A DNA stretch of 56,319 bases from Sphingomonadales bacterium (GTDB lineage: Bacteria > Pseudomonadota > Alphaproteobacteria > Sphingomonadales > Sphingomonadaceae): contig JAGWTB010000006.1 of assembly GCA_028869175.1 (NCBI GenBank), positions 1 to 56,319 of the forward strand. Reading direction: 5' to 3'. The notes under the pieces were generated by a model, which made no database searches, was not told the origin of the DNA, and was given only the letters and a program-made list of their open reading frames with translations. Positions 43,929 to 52,931 of the stretch are shown here, one piece after another; the first letter of the stretch is position 1; each line of letters opens with the position of its first letter. The position numbers and the translations under genes are program-made.

Positions 43929-44153
43929 ATGGCACGTGCATTTTTCCGCCGCCGCAAGTCCTGCCCGTTCTCGGGCAAGAACGCGCCGAAGATCGACTAC
44001 AAGGACGTGCGCCTGCTGCAGGGCTTCATGTCCGAGCGTGGCAAGATCGTTCCCAGCCGCATCACCGCCGTTTCTGCCAAAAAACAGCGTGAACTCGGCC
44101 AGGCGATCAAGCGCGCCCGCCACCTGGGCCTGCTGCCCTATCTCGTGAAGTAA
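43929..44153 (+). CDS. rpsR: Small ribosomal subunit protein bS18
   Basis: A 74-aa S18: [23 protein letters not shown], and [12 protein letters not shown] are conserved. It starts 3 bp after the rpsF stop, so the two partners are made together. Confidence 0.98.
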   Translation: MARAFFRRRKSCPFSGKNAPKIDYKDVRLLQGFMSERGKIVPSRITAVSAKKQRELGQAIKRARHLGLLPYLVK

Positions 44154-44166
44154 GGGGAGAGACGAC

Positions 44167-44769
44167 ATGGAAATCATCCTCCTCGAACGCGTCGAGAAGC
44201 TGGGTTCGATCGGTGACGTGGTCACCGTCAAGGACGGTTACGCGCGCAACTTCCTGCTGCCGAACAAGAAGGCGCTGCGCGCCAACGAAGCCAACCGCAA
44301 GGTCTTCGAAGCCAACCGCGCCAAGATCGAAGCCGACAACGCCGAGCGCAAGGCCGCTGCCGAAGTCGATTCGAAGTCGGTCGATGGCAAGTCGGTCGTA
44401 CTGATCCGCGCTTCGTCGAACGCCGGCCATCTTTATGGCTCGGTTTCGGTGCGTGACATCGTCGATGCCCTGAACGCCGATGGCGCGCAGGTCAGCAAGG
44501 CGATGATCGTGCTGGAACGTCCGATCAAGACGCTGGGCATCTTCGACGTCCGCGTCGCGCTGCACCCCGAAGTCTCGGTGACCGTCAAGGTCAACGTCGC
44601 GCGTTCGCCCGACGAAGCCGAGCTCCAAGCCCAGGGCGTTGACGTCATGGCGGCCATGTTCGACACGGATACCGGCGGTTTCACCGAAGCCTACGATCCC
44701 AATGCCGAACCGGGCGACATCGCTGCCGACCTGCTCGACGAGCCGGCCGAAGGCGCTGCCGAAGCCTGA
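44167..44769 (+). CDS. rplI: Large ribosomal subunit protein bL9
   Basis: A 200-aa L9. The N-terminal domain MEIILLERVEKLGSIGDVVTVKDGYARNFLLP is diagnostic. It is about 50 residues longer than E. coli L9, with an acidic C-terminal extension (from about 155, ending EPAEGAAEA), as in other alphaproteobacteria. Last gene of the operon, followed by a terminator. Confidence 0.98.
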   Translation: MEIILLERVEKLGSIGDVVTVKDGYARNFLLPNKKALRANEANRKVFEANRAKIEADNAERKAAAEVDSKSVDGKSVVLIRASSNAGHLYGSVSVRDIVDALNADGAQVSKAMIVLERPIKTLGIFDVRVALHPEVSVTVKVNVARSPDEAELQAQGVDVMAAMFDTDTGGFTEAYDPNAEPGDIAADLLDEPAEGAAEA

Positions 44770-44794
44770 TCGGCTACGACAGACCAGACACGAA

Positions 44795-44819
44795 GGGGGC
44801 GCTGCGGCGCCCCCTTTTT
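44795..44819 (+). terminator. Rho-independent terminator of rpsF-rpsR-rplI
   Basis: GGGGGCGC-tgcg-GCGCCCCC (44795-44814) is an 8-bp perfect stem, followed by TTTTT (44815-44819), 26 bp after the rplI stop. Confidence 0.92.
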
Positions 44820-44992
44820 CGTCGGGCGGCAGGGGATCGACAAGCGCACCGTCCCTGCACGCATTAACCGTTCAACCAACCTCGCCAGGCTGAGGGCGGG
44901 GGCGGGCTGATCTGGCGGGTGAACCGGGGAACGGACACCTCGCCCGCCAAGCCCCATTTGAAATGTAACCAGACTCGGGTTATCCCCCCAAG

Positions 44993-46426
44993 ATGGATAC
45001 ACATGAAACGATCATTGCGGAGCTGATCCGCCTCTACGACACCGCTGTCGCTACCCTCCGCTCCGATATTGCCATTTTCGCGCAGGGTGGCACGCCGCCG
45101 CCACCCGAACGTCGCAGCAAGCGCGCCTGGTGCTACCCCGAGATCCGCCTGCACTACCGTGGCCGCGAAACCCGGCCCGATCTCGCCCGCGCTTTCGGGC
45201 GTCTGGCGCGCAGCGGCACCTATACCACCACGGTCACGCGCCCGGCCCTGTTTGCCGGATACCTGGCAGAGCAACTCGATCTGCTGGCCGATGACTATGA
45301 CATCGCGGTGGAAGTCGGTCCTTCGGCGCAGGAAATCCCCTTCCCCTACGTGATCGACGCCAGTTCGGGCATCGGCACGGTTACGCCGCAGGAACTGGCC
45401 AGACATTTCCCCGCCACCGAGCTGGCGCTGATCGGTGACGAACTGGCCGACGGCATCGAACTTGATGCCGAGGACGAAACGATCCCGCTGGCCCTGTTCG
45501 ACGGGCTGCGCACCGATTTCAGCCTCGCCCGGCTGGCGCATTACAGCGGCACCCCGCCGGAGAACTTCCAGCGCTACATCCTGTTCACCAATTACCATCG
45601 TTATGTCGACGAATTCGTCGACTGGGCGGGCAGGCAACTCGGCAAGGATGGCTATGTCGCGCTATCGGGCGCGGGCGGGCTCCACCTCGATACACCGACC
45701 GACAATGCGCGCGAGCGCATGTCCGACACCGCCTGGCGGCGGCACCAGATGCCCGCCTATCACCTGATGCGCGAAGGGCGGCACGGCATCACCCTGGTCA
45801 ATATCGGCGTCGGCCCCTCCAACGCCAAGACGATCTGCGATCATCTTGCCGTGCTGCGCCCCGAAGCCTGGCTGATGATCGGCCACTGCGGCGGCCTGCG
45901 CGATACCCAGCGGATCGGCGATTATGTCCTGGCCCACGCCTATCTGCGCGATGATCACGTGCTCGATCCGGTACTGCCGCCCGAGATTCCCATCCCGGCG
46001 ATTGCCGAAGTGCAGGTGGCGCTGGCCAAGGCGGCTGAAACGGTGAGCGGCGATGCCGGGGCAAACCTCAAGAAGCGGATGCGTACCGGCACGGTGGTGA
46101 CCACCGACGATCGCAACTGGGAACTACGCTACACTGCCTCGGCCAAGCGATTCAGCCTCAGCCGTGCCATCGCCATCGACATGGAAAGCGCGACCATCGC
46201 CGCGCAGGGATACCGCTTCCGCGTGCCCTACGGCACCCTGCTCTGCGTCTCGGACAAGCCGCTGCACGGCGAACTGAAGCTGCCGGGGCAGGCCAACCGC
46301 TTCTACGAGGAAGCCATCGCCGCCCACCTCGCCATCGGCACCACCGCAGTCGACTTGCTGCGCGCGGAAGGAGCCCGGCTGCATTCGCGGAAACTGCGCG
46401 CGTTCAACGAGCCGCCGTTCCGGTAG
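44993..46426 (+). CDS. amn: AMP nucleosidase
   Basis: A 477-aa enzyme that splits AMP to adenine and ribose 5-phosphate. The N-terminal regulatory domain (about 1-190, with KRAWCYPEIRLHY) and the C-terminal nucleoside-phosphorylase-like domain are both present; the latter has GVGPSNAKTICDHLAVLRP, IGHCGGLR, and the purine-site DMESATIAAQGYRFRVPYGTLLCVSDKP. Length is typical (about 480). It follows the ribosomal operon terminator and has its own promoter region (44820-44992). Confidence 0.95.
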   Translation: MDTHETIIAELIRLYDTAVATLRSDIAIFAQGGTPPPPERRSKRAWCYPEIRLHYRGRETRPDLARAFGRLARSGTYTTTVTRPALFAGYLAEQLDLLADDYDIAVEVGPSAQEIPFPYVIDASSGIGTVTPQELARHFPATELALIGDELADGIELDAEDETIPLALFDGLRTDFSLARLAHYSGTPPENFQRYILFTNYHRYVDEFVDWAGRQLGKDGYVALSGAGGLHLDTPTDNARERMSDTAWRRHQMPAYHLMREGRHGITLVNIGVGPSNAKTICDHLAVLRPEAWLMIGHCGGLRDTQRIGDYVLAHAYLRDDHVLDPVLPPEIPIPAIAEVQVALAKAAETVSGDAGANLKKRMRTGTVVTTDDRNWELRYTASAKRFSLSRAIAIDMESATIAAQGYRFRVPYGTLLCVSDKPLHGELKLPGQANRFYEEAIAAHLAIGTTAVDLLRAEGARLHSRKLRAFNEPPFR

Positions 46427-46514
46427 GGTTGATCCAAGCAACCCGTCGCAATCCCTCGTTCGTCATTCCCGCGAAGGCAGGTTGTCGCGGTGCATGCGGA
46501 GCCTTGTTATCGGC

Positions 46515-47270
46515 CTACCCGGCAAGAAACCCGGCAATCCCCTCGCCCAGTTCCTTGCGGGTGACGCAGCTCATGTGGGTGCCAGGTATCTCGACATAGC
46601 GCGCATCGGGCAGCGTCTCGGCCAGTCGGGGGGCGGAGCCATTGTCCTGATCTTCGGCACCGCAGATCACCAGCGTCGGCATGGTCAGGCCTGCCAGCGC
46701 CTCTGGCGGGGTATCGTCGACCGAATGCAGCAGCAGCCGCGCCGCCACCCGGTCGATGGCCATCGATTTCATGAAGCTTTGCGCAAAATAGGCCGGATCA
46801 CCGCGCTCGATGGTGCCGAAACGGTCGATCACGTCGACGAAGAACCCGCCACGCCGCGCCCAGCCAGTCAGGCCCTCCAGCCCCATGCCGCCCAGCACCA
46901 GCCGGCGCGGTGTCAGGCATGCGAGCACCCCGCGCACCGCAGTGCGTGCACCGAGCGAGAAGCCAGCAAGGTCATAGTCCTCCAACCCCAGCGCCGCGAC
47001 CAGCGCCGCCAGATCCTTCACCAGCACGTCATGCGGATAGGCCGCCGGATCGTGCGGCGCAGCGCTTTGCCCATGGGCGCGCAGATCGGGCATCACCGCC
47101 TCGAAACCGGCATCAGCAATGCGCTGCGCCGTGCCGTACTTGATCCAGTTCACCTCGGCGCTGGAGAACAGCCCGTGCAGCAGCAGCACCGGCCTGCCCT
47201 GCCCCAGCCGGTGCACGGCCAGCCGCGCGCCGTCATGCCCAGGGTGGAAGGTGGTGCGAGCCTGGGTCAT
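46515..47270 (-). CDS. Alpha/beta-fold hydrolase
   Basis: A 251-aa soluble hydrolase. Nucleophile elbow GFSLGARTAV, oxyanion region LLHGLFSSAEVNW, acid in ICGAEDQDN, and catalytic His in IPGTHMSCV. AAGGAAG precedes ATG 47270. It follows asd after 63 bp on the same strand, separated by a hairpin (TGCCCC/GGGGCA, 47300-47325). Substrate unknown. Confidence 0.9.
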   Translation of the reverse strand: MTQARTTFHPGHDGARLAVHRLGQGRPVLLLHGLFSSAEVNWIKYGTAQRIADAGFEAVMPDLRAHGQSAAPHDPAAYPHDVLVKDLAALVAALGLEDYDLAGFSLGARTAVRGVLACLTPRRLVLGGMGLEGLTGWARRGGFFVDVIDRFGTIERGDPAYFAQSFMKSMAIDRVAARLLLHSVDDTPPEALAGLTMPTLVICGAEDQDNGSAPRLAETLPDARYVEIPGTHMSCVTRKELGEGIAGFLAG

Positions 47271-47333
47271 GCGATCTTCCTTGGCCTGCAACAGCGCAAT
47301 GCCCCCTCCTTTGACACGGAGGGGCAAAGCCCG

Positions 47334-48359
47334 TCACCCCTTCTTGAGGTGACGCCGGCCGAGCAGTTCGGCGATCTGCACCGCGTTCAGCGCCGCGCCC
47401 TTGCGCAGGTTGTCCGAAACGCACCACAGCACCAGACCGTTGTCCACGGTGGGGTCTTCGCGCACGCGGCTGATGTAGGTGGCGCTGTCACCGACGCATT
47501 CGATCGGGGTGACGTAGCCACCGTCCTCGCGCTTGTCGACGAGCATGATGCCGGGGGCCTCGCGCAGCAGGTCCTGCGCTTCCTTGGCGGAAATCTCGTT
47601 CTCGAATTCGAGGTTGATAGCTTCCGAGTGGCCGACGAAGACCGGCACGCGCACGCAGGTGGCGACAACCTTGATCTTGGGATCGAGGATCTTCTTGGTT
47701 TCCACCACCATCTTCCACTCTTCCTTTGTGAAGCCATCATCAAGGAAGACGTCGATGTGCGGGATGACGTTGAAGGCGATCTGCTTGGTGAACTTCTTCG
47801 GTTCGGCCGAATCGCCGACGAAGATGTTGCGGCTCTGCTCGAACAGTTCGTCCATGCCTTCCTTGCCCGCGCCGGACACCGACTGGTAGGTGGAGACGAC
47901 CACCCGCTTGATCGTCGCGGCATCGTGCAGTGGTTTTAGCGCGACGACCATCTGCGCGGTCGAGCAGTTGGGGTTGGCGATGATGTTGCGCGCCTTGTAA
48001 CCGTCGATCGCCTCGGGGTTCACTTCGGGGACGATCAGCGGCACGTCCGGGTCCATGCGGTAGAGCGACGAATTGTCGATCACCACGCAGCCCTGCGATG
48101 CGGCGCGCGGAGCGTGGATCTTGGTCGGGCCGGAGCCGGCGGCGAACAGGGCGATATCCCAGCCGGTAAAGTCGAAATTGTCGACGTTCTGGACCTTGAG
48201 CATCCGCCCGGTTTCGCCGAATTCGATCTCGCTCCCCTGCGAGCGCGATGAGGCCAGAGCGGCGATCTCGTCGCAAGGGAACTCCCGCTCGGCGAGGATG
48301 TTCAGCATTTCGCGGCCCACGTTCCCGGTGGCTCCGACGACGACTACCCGATAACCCAT
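47334..48359 (-). CDS. asd: Aspartate-semialdehyde dehydrogenase
   Basis: A 341-aa enzyme of lysine/threonine/methionine synthesis that reduces aspartyl phosphate with NADPH. NADP motif GATGNVGREML (9-19), catalytic Cys132 in NPNCSTAQ, and the substrate-binding SGAGKEG. ATG 48359 starts directly at the Rossmann strand, as expected. Length is typical. Confidence 0.97.
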   Translation of the reverse strand: MGYRVVVVGATGNVGREMLNILAEREFPCDEIAALASSRSQGSEIEFGETGRMLKVQNVDNFDFTGWDIALFAAGSGPTKIHAPRAASQGCVVIDNSSLYRMDPDVPLIVPEVNPEAIDGYKARNIIANPNCSTAQMVVALKPLHDAATIKRVVVSTYQSVSGAGKEGMDELFEQSRNIFVGDSAEPKKFTKQIAFNVIPHIDVFLDDGFTKEEWKMVVETKKILDPKIKVVATCVRVPVFVGHSEAINLEFENEISAKEAQDLLREAPGIMLVDKREDGGYVTPIECVGDSATYISRVREDPTVDNGLVLWCVSDNLRKGAALNAVQIAELLGRRHLKKG

Positions 48360-48453
48360 CTCAACAACTCCATGTGCTTGTGCGGCCCGATAGCGGCATT
48401 GGCCACCGCCGCAAGAAATTTGGCCTTTCGGCGCATTAACGCCACGTTTTGCG

Positions 48454-50724
48454 CTATTTCGGCGGCACTACCCCGTGCCGGGCGAGGAACGCGAAGATCG
48501 TGTCCCACACGTGCACGCCAACCTGCGGCCCACCAACGCGGTGAGTGTAGCCGGGGTAGAACATCATCTCGAACGGTACCTTGCCCGCCTGCATTTTCGC
48601 CGCGAGCATGGTGCTGTTCTCGAACACCACGTTATCATCCGCCATGCCGTGGATCAGCAGCAGCGGATCGGCGATTTTGCCGGCATCGGCAAGCGCATCG
48701 GACTTGGCATAGACCTGCGGCATCTTGCCCGGATCGCCCAGATAGCGCTCGGTGTAATGGGTGTCGTAGAGTTCCCACTTCGTCACCGGCGCGCCGGCGA
48801 TCCCGGCGGCATAGGCCCCGGGGTTTGCCTGCAACATCTTCAGCGTCATGTAGCCGCCATAGGACCAGCCGTAGGTGGCGATCTTGTCCGGATCGACGTA
48901 AGACAAGCCCTTCAGATAGTTCAACCCGGCCATTTGGTCCGCCACTTCGACCGAGCCCATCGCGTGCCAGATCTGGCTTTCATAGGCCACGCCCCGGTTG
49001 GCCGAGCCGCGATTGTCGATCTGGAAATAGATATAGCCCTTGTCGACGATGGCCTGCGCCAGCGCCCCGGTCCAGCCGCGCGTCACCGTCTGGCTGTGCG
49101 GGCCGCCGTAGTGTTCGAAAAACACCGGGTAGCGCTTGCCCGGCTCCATCACCGGGGTAATCATCTTCCAGTGCAGTTCGGAACCATCCGCCGCTGTCAC
49201 CGTGCCGAAAGTCGGTGCACGGTGATCGGTGAGGAACGGCGTGTAGGGATGCGCGGCATCGAGCGCGTTTTCCTCTACCCACGCCAGCCGCTTTCCGGCC
49301 TGATCGGCGATATAGACCTGCGGCGGCTGCGCCTGGGCCGAACGACTGACGACCAGCGTCTGCCCCTGCTTGTCCATGCCGGCACCGTTGACCCACCCCG
49401 CCTCGGTAAGGCGGGTCAGCTTCGCCGGGCTGGCAAGGTTGAGCGCATAGACCTGCGGGGCCAGCACATCATCCCTGGTGGCAGAGAAGAACAGCTGGCC
49501 GGCCTTCTCGTCCACCCCGACCAGATCGGTGACCACCCACGGCCCCCTGGTCAGCTGCTGCCACTGGCTTTCCGGGTAATTGCCGGGACGGTAGCGATAG
49601 AGGTGGCCAAAACCGTCACGCTCGGACCACCAGATCAGGCTGCCGTCCTTGAGGAAGCGATAGTTATCGGAAAGGTTGATCCAGCTCTTCGGCGCAGCGT
49701 TCTCGGTGAACAGCACGCGCGATGCGCCGCTTGCCGGATCGACCGCCAGCATGTCGAGTCGGGTCTGTTCGCGGTTCTGGCGCTGGACGTAGAGTGTCTT
49801 GCCATCCCTGGCCCAGTCCACGCGGGCAAGGTAGATGTCCTTGTCCGCCCCGAGATCAACCGCAACGCGGCCTGAGCCATCGGACTTCATCACGTGGAGC
49901 GACACCTCGGCATTGGCGCTGCCGGCAGCGGGATAGCGCTGCTGGAAGGTTTTCGTCCCGTCCGCGCCGATGGCGGCACGGGTGACGACGCCCACCTTGG
50001 CCTCGTCGAACCGCTCCACCGCGATCCGGTTGTCGTCGGGCGACCACCAGTAGCCCTCCATCCGCGCCATTTCTTCCTGGGCAACGAACTCCGCCTCGCC
50101 CCAGTGGACGGAATCCGCCGATTCCACGGGCGTGACCGGCCTGGCCTCGCCGCCCAGCGGCCCGGTCCACAACCGCCGGTCGCGCACGAAGGACAGCATG
50201 GTGCCCTTGGGGCTGATCGCCGGGTTGAGTTCTCCCTCGGGCGTGTCGGTCAGCCGCTTTACCGATCCGTCAAGCCCGGCGAGGTAGAGATCGCCGTCAA
50301 GCGGCACGAGTATCGCCTTGCCGTCGGCCGCCCATTCGTATGTGACGATGCCCTTGCGGTCGCCGATCCGCTGGCGTTCGCGCTGCATCTTCTCCGCCTC
50401 GGACAGTTCGCGGCCCGAGCCGAGCTTGAGCGAATCGACCAGCATCCGCCAGGTGCCCGCGTGCCGGTCAAAGGCCCACAGGTCATAACGCTCGCGGTCC
50501 TCGGCGCGATTGCGCAGCAAGGTGACGTAGCGCCCATCGGGCGAAAGCTTCACCGAAGCGGGCACCTTGCCGTTAAGGCTGGGGCTGGCGAAGACGCGCT
50601 CGAACGTCAGCGGGGTACCCTGCACGGCGGCAGCAGGAGCAGCGGTCACGCGGGCTTCCTCGGCATGGAGCACAGGCGCGGCGGCCAGCATGGTGGCTGC
50701 AAGCAAACAACGAAGCATTCGCAT
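48454..50724 (-). CDS. Exported S9 dipeptidyl peptidase (DPP IV-like)
   Basis: A 756-aa protein with a signal peptide (MRMLRCLLAATMLAAAPVLHA), a beta-propeller DPP IV N-terminal domain (about 90-470, with the EEMARMEGYWWSPD glutamate motif that holds the substrate N-terminus), and a prolyl-oligopeptidase catalytic domain. Catalytic Ser in YGWSYGGY, Asp in HGMADDNV, His in YTHRVGG. It probably removes Xaa-Pro dipeptides from peptides in the periplasm. ATG 50724 is listed; ATG 50718 is equally possible. The strong rplS terminator lies just upstream, so its promoter must be very close or readthrough is used. Confidence 0.93.
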   Translation of the reverse strand: MRMLRCLLAATMLAAAPVLHAEEARVTAAPAAAVQGTPLTFERVFASPSLNGKVPASVKLSPDGRYVTLLRNRAEDRERYDLWAFDRHAGTWRMLVDSLKLGSGRELSEAEKMQRERQRIGDRKGIVTYEWAADGKAILVPLDGDLYLAGLDGSVKRLTDTPEGELNPAISPKGTMLSFVRDRRLWTGPLGGEARPVTPVESADSVHWGEAEFVAQEEMARMEGYWWSPDDNRIAVERFDEAKVGVVTRAAIGADGTKTFQQRYPAAGSANAEVSLHVMKSDGSGRVAVDLGADKDIYLARVDWARDGKTLYVQRQNREQTRLDMLAVDPASGASRVLFTENAAPKSWINLSDNYRFLKDGSLIWWSERDGFGHLYRYRPGNYPESQWQQLTRGPWVVTDLVGVDEKAGQLFFSATRDDVLAPQVYALNLASPAKLTRLTEAGWVNGAGMDKQGQTLVVSRSAQAQPPQVYIADQAGKRLAWVEENALDAAHPYTPFLTDHRAPTFGTVTAADGSELHWKMITPVMEPGKRYPVFFEHYGGPHSQTVTRGWTGALAQAIVDKGYIYFQIDNRGSANRGVAYESQIWHAMGSVEVADQMAGLNYLKGLSYVDPDKIATYGWSYGGYMTLKMLQANPGAYAAGIAGAPVTKWELYDTHYTERYLGDPGKMPQVYAKSDALADAGKIADPLLLIHGMADDNVVFENSTMLAAKMQAGKVPFEMMFYPGYTHRVGGPQVGVHVWDTIFAFLARHGVVPPK

Positions 50725-50751
50725 GGCAAGGTTTCGCTCCCGGTTGGCAGA

Positions 50752-50790
50752 AAAGAGAAAAGGCGCCCTGGCAGTTAAGCCAGGACGCCT
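50752..50790 (-). terminator. Rho-independent terminator downstream of rplS
   Basis: On the minus strand, GGCGTCCTGGC-ttaact-GCCAGGGCGCC forms an 11-bp stem with one mismatch, followed by TTTTCTCTTTT. It is preceded by AAAA, so it could also work in reverse. It ends the rplS transcript. Confidence 0.9.
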
Positions 50791-50836
50791 TTTCACGGAA
50801 TACCGTTTTGTGGCGTTGGGCCCTAGCCCTCCCAGC

Positions 50837-51211
50837 TCAACCCTCCGCGCCGGTCTTGATGACCTTGCGCTCGGCAATACGCGCGCGTTTGCCGGTGCGG
50901 CCACGAAGGTAGTAGAGCTTCGCACGACGCACGACACCGCGGCGGACCACGGTAATGCTGTCAATGTTCGGCGAATAGAGCGGGAACACACGCTCCACGC
51001 CTTCACCGAACGACATCTTGCGCACGGTGAAGTTGGAGCCGATGCCCTTGTTCGAACGCGCGATGCACACGCCTTCGTAGTTCTGAACGCGGCTGCGTTC
51101 ACCTTCGATGACCTTCACGCCGACGCGCAGGGTATCCCCCGGGCGGAAATCGGGAATGTCCTTGGCGGCCTTGGCGATTTCCTCGGCCTCGATCTGTTGG
51201 ATCAGGTTCAC
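50837..51211 (-). CDS. rplS: Large ribosomal subunit protein bL19
   Basis: A 124-aa L19: [29 protein letters not shown] and the [24 protein letters not shown] end are conserved. GTG 51211 (VNLIQQ) aligns with the usual MNLIQ start and has AAGGA upstream; a GTG eight codons earlier is less likely. It follows trmD after 227 bp, a gap with no gene. Confidence 0.97.
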   Translation of the reverse strand: MNLIQQIEAEEIAKAAKDIPDFRPGDTLRVGVKVIEGERSRVQNYEGVCIARSNKGIGSNFTVRKMSFGEGVERVFPLYSPNIDSITVVRRGVVRRAKLYYLRGRTGKRARIAERKVIKTGAEG

Positions 51212-51438
51212 TGGTCCCAGTCCTTCGTTTTGCACCGCGCGCCAGAGGCAGGTGGCCCGAGCGCCGGATTGGCGCTCCCGAAGGCCGGGCCTGCATAACC
51301 GATTGTTGACCTGCCGCCCCCCGATCGCAGCACTTCAGGGGCGAAGGCCCGGATCGCACTGGTTGCCCAGAGCATGCCGGAAGGCGCGGCCCTTAAGGGC
51401 AAACGGGAGGAAATGCAAGCGGTTCGCGGAAGGCTGCT

Positions 51439-52140
51439 TCAGTCGGTGCCGGCGCGCGCCTTGCCCCACAGGTCGGGTCGCCGCTGGCGGGTATCCGCCG
51501 CGCGCTGCTCGCGCCGCCACTGCGCGATGCGCGCGTGGTTGCCTGATCGCAGGACTTCCGGGATTTCGCGCCCTTCCCACTCCGCTGGGCGGGTATAGTG
51601 GGGGTATTCCAGCAAGCCGCCCTCGAACGATTCTTCCTCGCCGCTGGCGTGCGCGCCCATCACCCCGGGGAGCAGCCGCACGCAGGCATCAAGCACCATC
51701 AGCGCCGCCGGTTCACCGCCCGAAAGGATGATATCGCCAACTGATATCTCTTCAACCTGCCGACCGGCGAAGATGCGTTCATCGAATCCCTCGAACCGCC
51801 CACACAGCAGGATCACGCCCGGCCCCGCAGCCAGTTCGCGCACTCGTGCCTGGCTGACCGGCTTGCCGCGCGGGGTCATCGCCAGCACCGGCACACCGGG
51901 ATTGGCCGCGCGCGCATGGTCAATCGCGGCGGCGAGCACATCCACCCGCAGCACCATCCCTGCCCCGCCGCCGGCCGGGGTGTCATCCACCGTCCTGTGC
52001 CTGTCGATGGCGAAATCGCGGATCTGCACGGCATCAAGCGCCCACTTGCCATCCTCCATGGCCCGCCCGGCCAGACTGACGCCGAGCGGCCCCGGAAACA
52101 TTTCAGGGTAGAGAGTGAGAACAGTGGCGCGGAAGGTCAT
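51439..52140 (-). CDS. trmD: tRNA (guanine(37)-N1)-methyltransferase
   Basis: A 233-aa SPOUT methyltransferase that makes m1G37 and so prevents frameshifting. The trefoil-knot segments are [13 protein letters not shown] and the [20 protein letters not shown] block; the catalytic Asp lies in [23 protein letters not shown] N-terminal sequence. Its ATG (52138-52140) directly abuts the stop of the vapC-like toxin gene (52141-52143) with no spacing, so trmD translation may depend on the toxin transcript or on a promoter inside it. rimM, its usual neighbour, is 3.8 kb upstream. Confidence 0.97.
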   Translation of the reverse strand: MTFRATVLTLYPEMFPGPLGVSLAGRAMEDGKWALDAVQIRDFAIDRHRTVDDTPAGGGAGMVLRVDVLAAAIDHARAANPGVPVLAMTPRGKPVSQARVRELAAGPGVILLCGRFEGFDERIFAGRQVEEISVGDIILSGGEPAALMVLDACVRLLPGVMGAHASGEEESFEGGLLEYPHYTRPAEWEGREIPEVLRSGNHARIAQWRREQRAADTRQRRPDLWGKARAGTD

Positions 52141-52518
52141 TCAGATCGTCCAGTTCTCAAGCATCAGGCCCGGCACGTCCGCGAAATCGGCTTCGTTGTT
52201 GGTCACCACCACCGCGCCGATACTCAGCGCGTGGGCTGCGATCAGGCGGTCGAAACTGCGGCGCTTGAAGGGCATTGTGGCATAGGCCCGCGCTGCCGCC
52301 TCATCGAAGGCCAGCATCGGAATGACCCGCAGGAAAGCTTCGATAACTGGCATGTCGGGCGGTTTACCCTTGCTCTCCCCCATGACGATTTCGGCGAAGC
52401 TGATCGCCGAAATCGCCACCTGATCCGGCTCACAGGCTATTAGACGAACCGCCAGAGCCGGAAAAGTTCCCAGCATGGCATAGATCGAACAGTCCGTATC
52501 CAGCAGGTATTGGATCAC
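52141..52518 (-). CDS. vapC: PIN-domain toxin (VapC-like ribonuclease)
   Basis: A 125-aa PIN domain. Acidic metal ligands are visible: Asp7/Asp9 (YLLDTDCS), Glu in SFAEIVMGE, Asp in SFDRLIAAHA, and Asp in NNEADFADV. VapC toxins cut tRNA or rRNA. The GTG start overlaps the antitoxin stop as GTGA, the normal toxin-antitoxin arrangement. Its own stop abuts the trmD start. Confidence 0.93.
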   Translation of the reverse strand: MIQYLLDTDCSIYAMLGTFPALAVRLIACEPDQVAISAISFAEIVMGESKGKPPDMPVIEAFLRVIPMLAFDEAAARAYATMPFKRRSFDRLIAAHALSIGAVVVTNNEADFADVPGLMLENWTI

Positions 52519-52880
52519 CCCTCGCCCCGCGCCAGCCGCGCTGCGAGCGTGCTGGGACGCTCGTCAAAATCGCGTCGCTCGGGCACTTTCAGGCCCTTGG
52601 CCTTTCCCCAGAAACCACTGATGTCGATCCTGCGGCGCGGCGGTTCTGCCTTGCGCAGCGTCATCGCGCCGCCAGCCAGCACTTCGATGTCCAGTTCCAT
52701 TCCAGCCTCCAGCCCCAGTGCCTTGGGCAGGCGCAACGCCAGCGAATTGCCCGACTTGAACACCTTGGCGCGATAGACTTGTGCATCGCTGCGCGTCGGA
52801 GCCGCGCCTGAGGCACCAGCGCCCTCCAGGTTGAAGGTCGAGCGCGCTTCACCAACGCGACTGTGCGAGTTGTCATCCAT
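52515..52880 (-). CDS. AbrB/MazE-type (VapB-like) antitoxin
   Basis: A 121-aa antitoxin. The swapped-hairpin AbrB DNA-binding domain is AKVFKSGNSLALRLPKALGL (about 38-57) plus the following strand. The C-terminal part, with KAKGLKVPERRDFDERPS, probably wraps the toxin. An N-terminal extension of about 35 residues is unusual for VapB (normally about 75-90 aa). ATG 52880 has GGAG at the right distance; ATG 52913 lies inside the promoter and is unlikely. Confidence 0.88.
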   Translation of the reverse strand: MDDNSHSRVGEARSTFNLEGAGASGAAPTRSDAQVYRAKVFKSGNSLALRLPKALGLEAGMELDIEVLAGGAMTLRKAEPPRRRIDISGFWGKAKGLKVPERRDFDERPSTLAARLARGEG

Positions 52881-52890
52881 CGCAAGCTCC

Positions 52891-52931
52891 GTATATACGC
52901 CATGTATATACATCAATCCCACTCCCGTCAA
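52891..52931 (-). promoter_or_regulatory. Toxin-antitoxin promoter with twin operator
   Basis: On the minus strand TTGACG (52926-52931) and TATACA (52903-52908) are separated by exactly 17 bp. Two identical palindromes GTATATAC (52891-52898 and 52904-52911) flank a 5-bp spacer and cover the -10 box and start region, the expected site for autorepression by the antitoxin-toxin complex. The -35 box overlaps the end of the phosphoesterase gene. Confidence 0.8.

Noticed and set aside
47300..47325. asd terminator
   Set aside because: The TGCCCC/GGGGCA hairpin has a bulge and is followed by ATTG rather than a T-run, so a terminator call is not supported.
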